A stretch of 6,677 nucleotides of DNA from an uncultured Clostridia bacterium (lineage in GTDB: Bacteria; Bacillota; Clostridia; UMGS1810). Of the stretch, positions 6,599 to 6,677 are shown piece by piece. The stretch spans positions 1 through 6,677 of the forward strand of contig CAKSFP010000060.1 in NCBI GenBank assembly GCA_934454585.1. The letters are read 5' to 3'. The translations under genes were made by a program, and so were the position numbers. A model generated the notes under the pieces. The model had not been told where the DNA came from and did not search any database. It saw only the letters and a list, made by a program, of their open reading frames with translations. How positions within the stretch are numbered: position 1 is the first letter of the stretch; each line of letters opens with the position of its first letter.

Positions 6599-6677
6599 AC
6601 CTAAGCGAAAGCGACGAATTCGAACTATCTTGTTAATAGGCTCGTGTAAGTGTTTTTTATTCTTGCTCGCTCAAACA
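6599..6677 (-). other. Upstream region of the GH35 gene, no clear promoter
   Basis: I find no convincing -35/-10 pair, terminator or operator in these 79 bases. One minus-strand frame is open from the window edge to a TAG at 6627-6625 (16 codons). It could be the tail of an upstream gene 38 bases before the GH35 start, but so short an open stretch can occur by chance. Confidence 0.3.

Noticed and set aside
6599..6677. Possible catabolite-response element or promoter before the GH35 gene
   Set aside because: The best candidate (TGTAAGTGTTTT) lacks the central CG and the closing CA of the consensus, and no -35/-10 pair has acceptable spacing.

Overview
All supported genes lie on the minus strand and read right to left. 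The window suggests a member of the Clostridia (Firmicutes), probably a polysaccharide-degrading anaerobe of the gut or a similar habitat. The grounds are strong AGGAGG/GAGGTG ribosome binding sites, sigma-A-like promoters, a BlaI/BlaR1-type regulatory pair, a cytoplasmic GH35 glycosidase, and a large secreted beta-rich protein of a kind I associate with clostridial genomes. This placement is inference, not a database result.

In transcription order: (1) 6586-4679 encodes a 635-residue GH35 beta-galactosidase-type enzyme with both catalytic glutamates present and no signal peptide. (2) After a 75-base gap that carries its own promoter, 4603-1949 encodes an 884-residue secreted protein of unknown function. 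It has a clear signal peptide, no visible anchor, and what look like three diverged repeats in its C-terminal half. A strong hairpin terminator at 1898-1931 ends this unit. (3) A second unit starts from a promoter at 1885-1856 that is covered and followed by two TACTAC-N5-GTAGTA dyads. It encodes a BlaI/MecI-family repressor (1797-1414) and, overlapping it by 4 bases, a BlaR1-like membrane metallopeptidase (1417 to the left edge, incomplete).

The repressor/peptidase pair reads as a self-regulated sensor module: the membrane protein senses an extracellular signal, its cytoplasmic zinc peptidase is activated, and the repressor is removed from the tandem operators. No beta-lactamase or penicillin-binding-protein gene is in the window. 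The visible part of the sensor domain has no recognisable penicillin-binding motif, and no second copy of the operator precedes the other genes, so the signal and any further targets are unknown. The GH35 enzyme and the secreted protein form a separate unit, and a functional link between them is only suggested by adjacency.

I found no RNA genes, CRISPR arrays, insertion sequences or attachment sites. Every intergenic stretch is under 160 bases.
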